NCBI GenBank assembly: GCA_946480605.1
Contig: CAMLKW010000003.1
Location: 1-64,000 of the forward strand
From: an uncultured Roseateles sp.
Lineage (GTDB): Bacteria > Pseudomonadota > Gammaproteobacteria > Burkholderiales > Burkholderiaceae
Length of the DNA: 64,000 nucleotides
Reading direction: 5' to 3'
Shown here: one piece after another, positions 51,875 to 60,255 of the stretch
Layout of the letters: the number at the start of each line of letters is the position of its first letter
How positions within the stretch are numbered: the first letter of the stretch is position 1
Notes under the pieces: model-generated
What the model was told of the DNA's origin: nothing
The model's database searches: none
What the model saw: only the letters and a program-made list of their open reading frames with translations
Translations under genes and position numbers: made by a program

Positions 51875-54800
51875 AAAAACGGCGTGAACAGCAGGCCCAG
51901 CAGGGTCGCGCCTATCATGCCGCCGAAGACGGCCACGCCGATGGCCTTGCGCATCTCGGCCCCCGCGCCGCTGCTCAGCACCAGTGGCAGCACGCCCATC
52001 ACGAAGGCGATGGACGTCATCAGGATGGGCCGCAGCCGCTGCTGGCTGGCCTGCACGGCGGCGGCCAGCGGTGTCAGGCCTAGCCTCTCCAGCTCGCGTG
52101 CGAACTCGACGATGAGGATGGCGTTCTTGGCGGAGAGGCCGACAAGGATGAACAGTCCGATCTGCGTGAAGACGTTGTTGTCCGCCCCCGTGATCCACAC
52201 GCTGAACAGCGCGGCCATCAGCCCCGCCGGCACCGTGAGCAGCACGGCCAGCGGCAGCACCAGGCTCTCGTACTGCGCGGCCAGCAGCAGGAAGACCAGC
52301 AGCATCACCAGCGGGAACACGTAGACGGCGGTGTTGCCGGCGAGCTGCTGCTGGTAGGTCAGGTCGGTCCACTCCCATGCGATGCCGGGCGGCAGCGACT
52401 CGGCCGCCACGCGGGCAATCGCTTCCTGCGCCTGGCCCGACGTGTAGCCTGGCGCGGGCCGGCCGTTGATGTCGGCGGTGACGTAGGTGTTGTAGCGCGA
52501 CACCGTGATGGGCCCGGCCGTCTCGCGCACCTGCAGCAGAGACGACAGCGGCACCATCGCGCCGCTTGTGGAGCGCACCTTCAGCTTGCCAATGTCCTCG
52601 GGCGTCGCGCGGTAGGCGGCGTCGGCCTGCACGCGCACGCCGAAGGTGCGGCCGAGGAAGCTGATGTCGTTCACGTACTGCGAGCCCAGGTAGACCTGCA
52701 GCGTGGCGAACACCTCGTTCAGTGGCACGCCGAGCTGGCGGGCCAGTGTGCGGTCGATGTCGGCATGCAGCTGCGGCGTGTTGATGTTGAAGTTGGTCAG
52801 CAGGCCGGCGAGTTCCGGCGCTTTGCCCGCAGCGACGATGAAGTCCTTGGTTGCCTTGTCCAGCGCCGCAAAGCCCAGGCCGGCGCGGTCCTCCAGCTGC
52901 AGCTTGAAGCCGCCGATGGCGCCTAGGCCGAGCAGCGCCGGCGGCGGGAAGACGACGGCCTGCGCCTCGGCGATGGCGCCGAACTGCTTGTTGAGCTGCT
53001 GCGCGATGGCGTTGGAGTGCGGCCGCGTGCCGAAGGCGTTCAGCGGCAGGAAGACCACGGCCTGGCTGGACGACACGGTGAAGCCGTTGATGGACAGCCC
53101 CGGCAGCGTGATGGCGTGGCGCACGCTGGGCGTCTGCTTGGCGATGTCCACGACGCGGCGCGTGACCTCGTCGGTGCGCTCCAGCGACGCGCCTTCGGGC
53201 AGGCGCACCATGCCCAGCAGATAGCCCTTGTCCTGCTGCGGCAGGTAGCCGCCGGGCACGGCGTCGAACAGCCAGGCTCCGCCCGCCAGCAGCGCGGCGT
53301 AGAGGCCCAGGCCCAGCCACTTGCGAGGCGCGATGCGCTGCACGCCGCGCGCATAGCGCTCGGTGCTGCGGCTGAACCAGCCGGCGGTGGACCGCTTCGC
53401 ATGCGGACGCAGCAGCAGCGCGGACAGCGCGGGTGACAGCGTCAGCGAGTTGATCGCCGAGATGGCCGTGGAGATGGCGATGGTCAACGCGAACTGGCGG
53501 TAGAACTGGCCGGACAGGCCGCTCACAAAGGCCAGCGGAATGAACACCGCGCCCAGCACCAGCGCGATGGCGACGATGGGCCCGGCCACCTCGTCCATGG
53601 CCTTCACCGTGGCATCGCGCGGCGCCATGCCGGCCTCGATGTTGCGCTGCACGTTTTCCACCACGACGATGGCGTCGTCCACGACGATGCCGATGGCCAG
53701 CACCAGGCCGAACAGCGTCAGCGCGTTGATCGTGAAGCCGCAGACGTACATGACCGCAAACGTGCCGACGATGGACACCGGCACGGCCAGCAGCGCGATC
53801 AGCGACGCGCGCCAGCTGCGCAGGAAGACGATGACGACGATGACCACCAGCGCCAGCGCCTCCAGCAGCGTGACGATGACGGCGTCGATGGACTCCTGCA
53901 CGTACTCGCTGGTGTCGTAGGCGATGTCGTAGGACACGCCGTCGGGCATGGCGGCCTTCAGTTCCTGCATCGCCTCACGCACGTCGCGCGAGACCTGCAG
54001 CGCATTCGCGCCGGCCATCATGGAGATGGGAATGCCCACGGCCTGCTGGTTGTTCAGTCGCGAGCGCAGCGCGTACTCGGCGGCGCCCAGTTCGATGCGG
54101 GCCACGTCGCCCAGCCGCGTGACGGCGCCGCCGGGCGCGGTCTTCAGGATGATCTGGCGGAAGTCCTCTTCCGTCGCCAAACGGCCCTGTGCGTTGACCG
54201 ACAGCTGCAGCGCCTGGCCCGCAGGTGCCGGCGGCGCGCCGATGACGCCGGCCACGGCCTGCACGTTCTCGGCGCGGATGGCGGCGTTGATGTCGCTGGC
54301 CGACAGGCCGCGCGCGGCGACCTTGTCCGGGTCCAGCCACACGCGCATCGCGTACTCGCCGCCGCCGAACATCTGCAGCGGCCCCACGCCGGGAATGGCC
54401 TGCAGCCGGTCGCGCACATGCAGCAGCGCGTAGTTGCGCAGGTAGGTGAGGTCGTACTTGCCGTTGGGCGACGTGACGTGCACCAGCATCGGCAGCGCGG
54501 ACTGGTTCTTGTGCACGGTGATGCCCAGCGCGCGTACCTCGGCCGGCAGCCGCGCCTCGGCCTGTGTCACGCGGTTCTGCACCTGCTGTTGGGCGAGGTC
54601 GGGGTCGGTGCCGAGCTTGAAGCTGATGGTCAGCGTCAAGCGGCCGTTGGACGTGGCGTGCGAGCTCATGTAGAGCAGGTTCTCCACGCCGTTGACGGCC
54701 TCCTCGATGGGCGCGGCCACCGTCTCGGCGATGACGGCCGGGTTGGCGCCCGGGTAGGTGGCCCGCACGACCACCTGCGGCGGCACGACGTTGGGGTACT

Positions 54801-54906
54801 CGGAGACCGGCAGCACCGGCAGCGCCAGCAGCCCGGCCACGAGGATGAGCAGCGACAGGACCGACGCGAAGACGGGGCGGGTGATGAAGAAGCGGGAGAA
54901 GTTCAT
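51835..54906 (-). CDS. RND efflux pump inner-membrane protein (HAE1 family, AcrB-like)
   Basis: 1023 residues. Twelve membrane helices in two halves with two large periplasmic loops each, as in AcrB/MexB. Family motifs are FARPVFASVLSLLILVAGLLAL-type N-terminus, GIVVDDAIVVVENV (helix 4 with the DD proton-relay pair), and GLSAKNAILIVEFA in the second half. It exports hydrophobic drugs or solvents with the adaptor encoded just upstream; the adaptor stop overlaps this ATG. No outer-membrane gene follows, so it must borrow a TolC elsewhere. Convergent overlap of 40 bp with rlmI. Confidence 0.96.
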   Translation of the reverse strand: MNFSRFFITRPVFASVLSLLILVAGLLALPVLPVSEYPNVVPPQVVVRATYPGANPAVIAETVAAPIEEAVNGVENLLYMSSHATSNGRLTLTISFKLGTDPDLAQQQVQNRVTQAEARLPAEVRALGITVHKNQSALPMLVHVTSPNGKYDLTYLRNYALLHVRDRLQAIPGVGPLQMFGGGEYAMRVWLDPDKVAARGLSASDINAAIRAENVQAVAGVIGAPPAPAGQALQLSVNAQGRLATEEDFRQIILKTAPGGAVTRLGDVARIELGAAEYALRSRLNNQQAVGIPISMMAGANALQVSRDVREAMQELKAAMPDGVSYDIAYDTSEYVQESIDAVIVTLLEALALVVIVVIVFLRSWRASLIALLAVPVSIVGTFAVMYVCGFTINALTLFGLVLAIGIVVDDAIVVVENVQRNIEAGMAPRDATVKAMDEVAGPIVAIALVLGAVFIPLAFVSGLSGQFYRQFALTIAISTAISAINSLTLSPALSALLLRPHAKRSTAGWFSRSTERYARGVQRIAPRKWLGLGLYAALLAGGAWLFDAVPGGYLPQQDKGYLLGMVRLPEGASLERTDEVTRRVVDIAKQTPSVRHAITLPGLSINGFTVSSSQAVVFLPLNAFGTRPHSNAIAQQLNKQFGAIAEAQAVVFPPPALLGLGAIGGFKLQLEDRAGLGFAALDKATKDFIVAAGKAPELAGLLTNFNINTPQLHADIDRTLARQLGVPLNEVFATLQVYLGSQYVNDISFLGRTFGVRVQADAAYRATPEDIGKLKVRSTSGAMVPLSSLLQVRETAGPITVSRYNTYVTADINGRPAPGYTSGQAQEAIARVAAESLPPGIAWEWTDLTYQQQLAGNTAVYVFPLVMLLVFLLLAAQYESLVLPLAVLLTVPAGLMAALFSVWITGADNNVFTQIGLFILVGLSAKNAILIVEFARELERLGLTPLAAAVQASQQRLRPILMTSIAFVMGVLPLVLSSGAGAEMRKAIGVAVFGGMIGATLLGLLFTPFFYVLLRSIPRPFR

Positions 54907-55991
54907 CAGGGTGCCAATTGAGGGGCGATGCGGGCCCCCGGCTTGATCTGCTGCAGCCGCGCGAGCAGCACGCGCTCGCCTGCCTTCAGCCCGGCCGTCA
55001 CCACCCGTTGGCCGTCTACCAGCGCGCCCAGTTCCACGCGGCGGTAGACAGCGGTGTTGTCTTCGGCGGCCACCAGCACGAAGCGCTTGTCCTGGTCCGT
55101 CCCCACGGCGGACTCCGGCACCAGCAGGGCCGGCGCGGGTTTGGCCGCGCGCAGCCGCAACTGCACGAACTGGCCCGGCATCAAGTCGCCCGCGTTGTCG
55201 AAGCGCGCCCGCGCCCGCACCGTGCCGGTCGCGCCGTTGAAGCGGTTGTCCAGTGCATGCAGCCGGCCGTTGAGCTTGGTGGCGCCCTTCTCGGCCTGCA
55301 CCGTCACCTCGCCCAGCTGGCGCGTGCCGGGCAGCAGCTCGCGCAGCGTGGCCTCGTCCATGTCGAAGGCGGCATAGAGTGGCGAGGCGGACACCAGCGT
55401 CGTCAGCACCGGCGCCTGTGCGCCAGCGGTGATGAGGTTGCCCGGCGTGACGAGCACGCGCCCCACCCGCCCGGCGATGGGCGCGCGGATGCTGGTGTAG
55501 CCCAGCTGCAGCCGCGCGCTCTCCACCTGTGCCTGTGCTGCGGCGATGCCGGTACGCGCCAGCGCCTCGGCGTTGGCCAGGCGGTCCAGCTCCACCATCG
55601 CGATGGCGAGGTCCGCGCGCAGCTTCTGGCCGCGCTCTAGCTGGGTGGTGGCGAAGTCCAGCTGCGCCTTCGCTGCCGCCAACGCCGCTTCTGCGCGGGC
55701 CAGCTCGGCGCGTAAGGGCGCGGCGTCCAGCGACACGAGCAGCTCACCCGCCTTCACCAATCCACCCTCGCGGAAGTGAACCTCCGCCACCGCGCCGGAC
55801 ACGCGCGGGCGGATCTCCACCTCCGACGCCGCTTCCAGCTGCGCCGACAGCGTGAACCAGCGCTCCACCGGCCTGGCCGCGAGCTTGGCCACCGGCACGG
55901 CGGTGGGGTTGGGTTGCTGAGCTTGCGACGACAAGGGGCACAGCAGGGCGAAAGTCGCCCCCAACAAGAGGGCAACGCGGCGGTCCGGCAT
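54906..55991 (-). CDS. RND efflux periplasmic adaptor (membrane fusion protein)
   Basis: 361 residues with a signal peptide (about 1-24, SQA-QQ) and no obvious lipobox. The fold is visible in order: EIRPRVSGAVAEVHFREGGLVKAGELLVSLD (lipoyl half), a coiled-coil hairpin (about 95-165), LGYTSIRAPIAGRVGRVLVTPGNLI, then beta-barrel and membrane-proximal domains. First gene of the efflux operon, divergent from an AraC-type regulator with a 145-bp spacer; that regulator is a likely controller. Confidence 0.94.
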   Translation of the reverse strand: MPDRRVALLLGATFALLCPLSSQAQQPNPTAVPVAKLAARPVERWFTLSAQLEAASEVEIRPRVSGAVAEVHFREGGLVKAGELLVSLDAAPLRAELARAEAALAAAKAQLDFATTQLERGQKLRADLAIAMVELDRLANAEALARTGIAAAQAQVESARLQLGYTSIRAPIAGRVGRVLVTPGNLITAGAQAPVLTTLVSASPLYAAFDMDEATLRELLPGTRQLGEVTVQAEKGATKLNGRLHALDNRFNGATGTVRARARFDNAGDLMPGQFVQLRLRAAKPAPALLVPESAVGTDQDKRFVLVAAEDNTAVYRRVELGALVDGQRVVTAGLKAGERVLLARLQQIKPGARIAPQLAP

Positions 55992-56136
55992 GGAAAAACC
56001 TGGGAGCGATGGAGGTTCGCCACGGTAGGGACACCGCCGCCGCCGCGTTATCGGCCCGCGCCCGCGGAATGTCGAATCCGGCTCAACCTGAGGGGTGCGT
56101 CACCCACTGAGCGGCGCAAGCCGATATAAGCCCGGC

Positions 56137-56991
56137 ATGAGCGAACAAGCCTGCTACGTGCTGCCCGACGTGCTGCCCCGCCGCCCCGCCGGCGGCGCCC
56201 ACATCTACGCCCACGCGGCCCGCCAGCACGACGCGCGCAGCATGATCTCCTTCACCAGCAACGCGCTGTCCGTGGTGCTGGCCGGGCGCAAGCAGTTGCA
56301 GCACGGGCTGACGAGCGAGGCCTTCCGCCCCGGCCAGGCCTTGCTGTTCAAGCCGGGCCAGTGCCTGTCCACCGACTTCGCCGACGGCGGGCGCGACTAC
56401 CGCAGCCTGCTGGTGTTCTTCACCGATGCCCAGGTGGCCGACTTCCTCACCCGCCACGGCCAGGCGCCGCGTGCGTCCAACTTGGCGCAGCGCACCCACC
56501 TGCCGTTCGCCGCGCCGCCGGGCCTGCTGCACCTGGCCGAGAGCCTGTGGCATGCGCCGGACACGGCCGCCCTCACCGCCGACCGCACGGCGGCCAAGTT
56601 GGAGGATGTGTTGCTGCTGCTGCTGGAAGACCAAGGCGCCGACGTGTTCGGTTTCTTCGCGCCGGCCGGCATCAGCGCGCCGCAGCTGCGCCTGAAGCAG
56701 GTGGTGGAGGCGCACTGGATGGCCGACCTCAGCTGGCAGGAGCTGGCCTTCCTGTGCCACATGAGCCTGTCCACCTTCAAGCGGCACTTTCAGGCGGTGT
56801 ACGGCCGCTCGCCGGGCCAGTGGCTGCATGAGCGGCGGCTGCACCTGGCGGCGCATCTGCTGAAGGTGGAGCGCAAGCGCGCGTCGGAGATCTATCTGGA
56901 CGTGGGCTTCTCCACCGTCTCGGCCTTCACGCAGAGCTTCAAGAGCTACTTCGGCATGACGCCCAAGGTCTATCAGCAACTGTCGGCGTGA
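56137..56991 (+). CDS. AraC family transcriptional regulator
   Basis: 284 residues. The N-terminal ~175 residues form a cupin-like effector domain. The C-terminus has two HTHs: LSWQELAFLCHMSLSTFKRHFQAVYGRSPGQWLHERRLHLAAHLL and ASEIYLDVGFSTVSAFTQSFKSYFGMTPKVYQQ, the AraC signature. I start at MSEQAC (56137); the longer frame adds 14 residues in the spacer. It is divergent from the RND adaptor gene and probably activates it in response to an unknown ligand. Confidence 0.92.
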   Translation: MSEQACYVLPDVLPRRPAGGAHIYAHAARQHDARSMISFTSNALSVVLAGRKQLQHGLTSEAFRPGQALLFKPGQCLSTDFADGGRDYRSLLVFFTDAQVADFLTRHGQAPRASNLAQRTHLPFAAPPGLLHLAESLWHAPDTAALTADRTAAKLEDVLLLLLEDQGADVFGFFAPAGISAPQLRLKQVVEAHWMADLSWQELAFLCHMSLSTFKRHFQAVYGRSPGQWLHERRLHLAAHLLKVERKRASEIYLDVGFSTVSAFTQSFKSYFGMTPKVYQQLSA

Positions 56992-57079
56992 GCTGAATTC
57001 GACAGTTTCTGGGCTGCTGGCGGGAGCCCGCTAGGGCGGTCGTTTGGACACTGCCTCCAGTTCCTCCCGACCACCGCCC

Positions 57080-57991
57080 ATGACCGCCATCACCCGCCGT
57101 ACTTTCACGACCGCCGCCGCCCTGGCGTTGGCCGGCTCCGCCCAGGCCGCCACTGGCTACCGCACCGCGCTGCCTGCCTTCGCATCCCGCCATGTCGTCG
57201 CGCGCGACGTCGATGTGTGGGTGCCGCCCACCCAGCCCGGCCAGCACCTGCGCGTCATCTACGCCCACGACGGCAAGAACCTCTTCGACGCGAAGGCCAG
57301 CTACTCCGGCGTGGCTTGGGAGCTGGACAAGGCCATGTTGCGCGTGGCGGCTGGCGGCATAGAGCCGGCCATCGTCGTCGCCATCGCCAGCAGCCCGGAC
57401 CGCTCGCGGGAGTACCAGGTCGGTGGCATCCTGCCCCTGCTCGACAAGAGCACCACCGATGCGCTGCACCACACCTGCGGCGGCGAGCTGCTGTCTGACG
57501 CCTACCTGCGCTGCATCGTCGAGGAGCTGAAGCCGTTCATCGACAAGCGCTTCCCCACGCGGCCCGACGCGAGCTTCATGCTCGGCGCCAGCATGGGCGG
57601 GCTGATCTCGCTGGAAGCGCTGCGCGCGTATCCGCAGGTCTTCCGCGGCGCGGGCTGTCTGTCGGCACACACGGTGCTGCTGGGCCCCGCCGCCAGCGAG
57701 GCGGGCTACCGGCCACCCGAGACGGCGGGCGACCGCATCCAGGCTGCACTGCGCGCCTACGCAGCACAGGCCTTCCCCGCGCCCGACGGCCGGCGCATCT
57801 GGATAGACCGCGGCACCGAGGATCTGGACGCCTTCTACGGCCGCTTCCAGGACGCCTTCACCGACGGCCTGCGTCAGCGCGGCTATGTGCCGGGCCATCA
57901 CCTGGAGTCGCGCGTCTACGAGCGCACGGCGCACCACGAGAAGTTCTGGGCGGCGCGGGCGGAAGCCGTGCTGCGCTTCCTGCTGGCCTGA
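57080..57991 (+). CDS. Exported esterase of the alpha/beta-hydrolase (Esterase D-like) family
   Basis: 303 residues. A Tat-like signal RRTFTTAAALALAGSAQA-AT (about 6-23) leads to a putative esterase fold: LRVIYAHDGKNLFD (oxyanion DGKN), PAIVVAIASSPDRSREY, nucleophile FMLGASMGGLISLEA (Ser in GASMGG), acid in RRIWIDRGTEDLD and His in RTAHHEKFWAARAE. This resembles Fes/IroE and related siderophore or xylan esterases. Exported; substrate unknown. A strong hairpin follows the stop. Confidence 0.87.
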   Translation: MTAITRRTFTTAAALALAGSAQAATGYRTALPAFASRHVVARDVDVWVPPTQPGQHLRVIYAHDGKNLFDAKASYSGVAWELDKAMLRVAAGGIEPAIVVAIASSPDRSREYQVGGILPLLDKSTTDALHHTCGGELLSDAYLRCIVEELKPFIDKRFPTRPDASFMLGASMGGLISLEALRAYPQVFRGAGCLSAHTVLLGPAASEAGYRPPETAGDRIQAALRAYAAQAFPAPDGRRIWIDRGTEDLDAFYGRFQDAFTDGLRQRGYVPGHHLESRVYERTAHHEKFWAARAEAVLRFLLA

Positions 57992-58003
57992 CCCCCCTCC
58001 CCA

Positions 58004-58028
58004 CCCCTCTCCCGCAAGGGGAGAGGGG
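58004..58028. terminator. Strong intergenic hairpin after the esterase gene
   Basis: CCCCTCTCCC and GGGAGAGGGG are perfect 10-bp arms around loop GCAAG. There is no T-tract, so termination would be incomplete. The motif resembles a dispersed GC hairpin seen in many proteobacterial genomes. It separates the esterase from the NTF2-like gene 38 bp further on. Confidence 0.6.
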
Positions 58029-58065
58029 CTCGTTCGTCGCGCCGCACCCACCCACGGAGATGTCC

Positions 58066-58497
58066 ATGACCCTGTCCCGCCGCCTGCTCTGCGCCCTTGC
58101 GCTAACTCTCAAAATGAACGCATTCGCGCAGCAGGCCCCCGCCGCCGCGGATGACCCGAAGGTGCAGGCCCTGCTGAGCGCCTACCTCGACAGCTGGCTC
58201 ACGCCCGACAAGGCCGCCCGCGCGGCCAAGCTGGAGAAGATCTGGACGCCGAATGCGCTGCACGAAAGCCCCTTCGCCCGCTCGGTCGGCATCGCTGCCA
58301 TCAACGACGAGATCGAGGGCTTCCACAAGATGTTCCCGGACGCCAAGGTCAGGTTCGGCGCGCCGAAGCGCACCGGGCGCTACCTGCTGGTCACGTTCGA
58401 ACTGCTGAAGGCCGACGGCAGCCTGCTGGTGGCCGGCTACGACTACTTCGAACTGGACGAGGCGGGCAAGATCGTCCGCGTCATCGGCTTCGTCTGA
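58066..58497 (+). CDS. Secreted NTF2-like (SnoaL-type) protein
   Basis: 143 residues. A signal peptide (about 1-22, AFA-QQ) precedes an NTF2-like cone fold: LLSAYLDSWLTPDKAARAAKLEKIWTPNALHESPFARSVGIAAINDEIEGFHKMFPDAKVRF, with a C-terminal sheet DYFELDEAGKIVRVIGFV. The ATG at 58066 has GGAG 6 nt upstream, better than the in-frame ATG two codons earlier. Such proteins are small-molecule binders or isomerases; no catalytic residues can be assigned. It ends 10 bp from the convergent metalloprotease. Confidence 0.82.
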   Translation: MTLSRRLLCALALTLKMNAFAQQAPAAADDPKVQALLSAYLDSWLTPDKAARAAKLEKIWTPNALHESPFARSVGIAAINDEIEGFHKMFPDAKVRFGAPKRTGRYLLVTFELLKADGSLLVAGYDYFELDEAGKIVRVIGFV

Positions 58498-58507
58498 AGC
58501 CGCGGGC

Positions 58508-59560
58508 TCAGCTGCTCTTGCGTCGGCGCGTCCAGCCCAGCACGCCCAGGCCGCAGGCCAGCAGCGCATAGCTCGCCGGCTCCGGCACCGGCGCGGCGAG
58601 GTCCCAGCCGATGGCGTCCAGCGCCACCAGATCCTGCGGGAAGGCGTCATACGACTGGCCGAAGTTGACGGTGGGCTTCATGAGCGTCAGCGTGCTGGTG
58701 CCGAAGTGGCTGGCCTGCCGGCCGTTGCCATAGGTCTGGCCGGTCGAAAACGCCTCGACGGCGGTCGCGCCGCCGTCCACCGAGAGATAGGGCGAACCGC
58801 CCACGCGCAGATCCAGCACGCCGGCCGCGGAGTAGCGGAACAGGTCCAGCGCATAGAAGATGGTCTGGTTCTCGAACCGGTTGGCGCCGGTCTCCAGGCT
58901 GCACTCATTGGCGACGCCGGCGCAGTTGTCGATGAAGTCCACCCCCGAGACGAAGCCCAGCGCGTGGCCGATCTCGTGCTCGGCAACGGTGATGAAGTCC
59001 ATCTGGCCGGCCGGCACCGCACCGTTCATGCGGCTGTAGGCAAAGCTGCCGGCGTAGGCGTTCGCGAAGGTGATGGTGGCGTCGGGCATGCCGGCGCTGG
59101 TCGCCGTGGCGCCGCCCAGCGCCTTGGCGTTGGCGGTGGTCAAGAACAGCTGGCGGTTGTTCGTGGAGCCGTCGTTGTCCAGGCGCGAGCTCAGGTCGCC
59201 CTGCGTGGACTGGAAGGTCAGTGCCGGGCCGGACTGCAGGCTGGCCACCGCGCTGGCGTCCGCGGCCGAGCGGGAGTCCGTCGTCAACAGGCCGCGCAGT
59301 TCGCCGTAGGTGACCAGCGCCTTGGCCGCCGAGGCCTCGGCCAGCGTGCTGCTGCCCAGGTTGCCGAAGCCGACCTGGATGTAGACCGTGACCTGGTCGC
59401 TCAGCTTGCTTTCCCAGTAGCTGGCGGCGGTTTCGAACGCGGCGAGCTGCTGCGCGTTCATCGAGCCGTTGTGCGTCACCACGATGTCCAGCGCGTGGGC
59501 CGGAGAGGCCAGTCCGGCCAGGGCCATCGCGGCGGTGCTCAGGGACTTGTGGGCTTGCAT
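58508..59560 (-). CDS. PEP-CTERM metalloprotease-like protein (NF038122 type)
   Basis: 350 residues. The signal peptide (about 1-24, AHA-LD) is followed by a zinc-metalloprotease domain with HEIGHALGFVSGVD: H195, E196 and H199 are the HExxH core; D208 may be the third ligand. The C-terminus is VPEPASYALLACGLGVLGWTRRRKSS, a PEP-CTERM sorting signal, so the protease is surface-directed by an exosortase. I chose 59560 for the start because GGAG lies 8 nt upstream and the signal peptide begins there. This is the second PEP-CTERM protein of the window. Confidence 0.9.
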   Translation of the reverse strand: MQAHKSLSTAAMALAGLASPAHALDIVVTHNGSMNAQQLAAFETAASYWESKLSDQVTVYIQVGFGNLGSSTLAEASAAKALVTYGELRGLLTTDSRSAADASAVASLQSGPALTFQSTQGDLSSRLDNDGSTNNRQLFLTTANAKALGGATATSAGMPDATITFANAYAGSFAYSRMNGAVPAGQMDFITVAEHEIGHALGFVSGVDFIDNCAGVANECSLETGANRFENQTIFYALDLFRYSAAGVLDLRVGGSPYLSVDGGATAVEAFSTGQTYGNGRQASHFGTSTLTLMKPTVNFGQSYDAFPQDLVALDAIGWDLAAPVPEPASYALLACGLGVLGWTRRRKSS

Positions 59561-59645
59561 GTCGACTCCAGGCATGAGGGCAGCCCGGGATTCTGGTCGC
59601 GCCGCAGGGCGGCAGCCCCCTGAAATCGTGGGGAGGCCTTGCAAG

Positions 59646-60113
59646 CTAGGGGGATGGCAGGCCGATGCGGGTGTCGAACTTGGCCCGCTTCACGCTGAAG
59701 AAGGCCTTGATGTTGCGCACGTTGGCGTCTTGGGTCAGCAGGCGCTGCGTCAGCGCGTGATAGGCCGGCATGTCGGCCACCTGCACCACCAGCACGAAGT
59801 CCGGCCCCGGCGACACGCGCCAGCACTGCTGCACGGCCGCCTCCTGCACGGCGCGGGTCTCGAAGGCGTCCAGATGCTCGGCGCCCTGGCGGTCCAGCGT
59901 GATTTCCAGGATGGCCGACAGGCTGGCGCCCAGCTTGTCGGGGGACAGCAGCGCGACGCGGCGCTCGATGATGCCGGCATCCACCAGCCGCTTCACGCGG
60001 CGCAGGCATGTTGCCGGCGACACGGCCACGCGGGCCGCCAGGTCCTGGTTGCTCAGCGAGGCGTCGGCCTGCAAGGCATCCAGCAGGCGCAGGTCGATGG
60101 CGTCGAATTCGTT
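59646..60113 (-). CDS. Lrp/AsnC family transcriptional regulator
   Basis: 155 residues. An N-terminal HTH (DAIDLRLLDALQADASLSNQDLAARVAVSPATCLRRVKRLVDAGII) is joined to an AsnC ligand-binding RAM domain (LGASLSAILEITLDRQ, CWRVSPGPDFVLVVQVADMPAYHALTQRLL). I use the GTG at 60113 because a longer GTG start (60146) would begin inside the palindrome at 60135-60169 and exceeds the usual length. Divergent from glmS, which it may control, and it probably represses itself. Confidence 0.9.
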   Translation of the reverse strand, partial: NEFDAIDLRLLDALQADASLSNQDLAARVAVSPATCLRRVKRLVDAGIIERRVALLSPDKLGASLSAILEITLDRQGAEHLDAFETRAVQEAAVQQCWRVSPGPDFVLVVQVADMPAYHALTQRLLTQDANVRNIKAFFSVKRAKFDTRIGLPSP

Positions 60114-60134
60114 CACTGGGATTTGATATGTGGT

Positions 60135-60169
60135 GAAAAATTTCACGCGACTTGACGCGAGAAATTTTC
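60135..60169. promoter_or_regulatory. Near-perfect palindrome between the Lrp-type gene and glmS
   Basis: GAAAAATTTC-ACGCG (60135-60149), 6 bp, then CGCG-A-GAAATTTTC (60156-60169) form a dyad of about 35 bp with one base gap. The AT-rich arms separated by GC blocks resemble Lrp/AsnC operators. It lies 22 bp upstream of the Lrp-type GTG start and 87 bp upstream of glmS, so one site could control both genes. Confidence 0.65.
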
Positions 60170-60255
60170 ATTCATTTTCTCGTTAAATTTGCATGCATGT
60201 GCCGACCCGGCTTGCCTAGCATGCGCCACCTCTGAACAAAAGGTAGAGCAAATTC

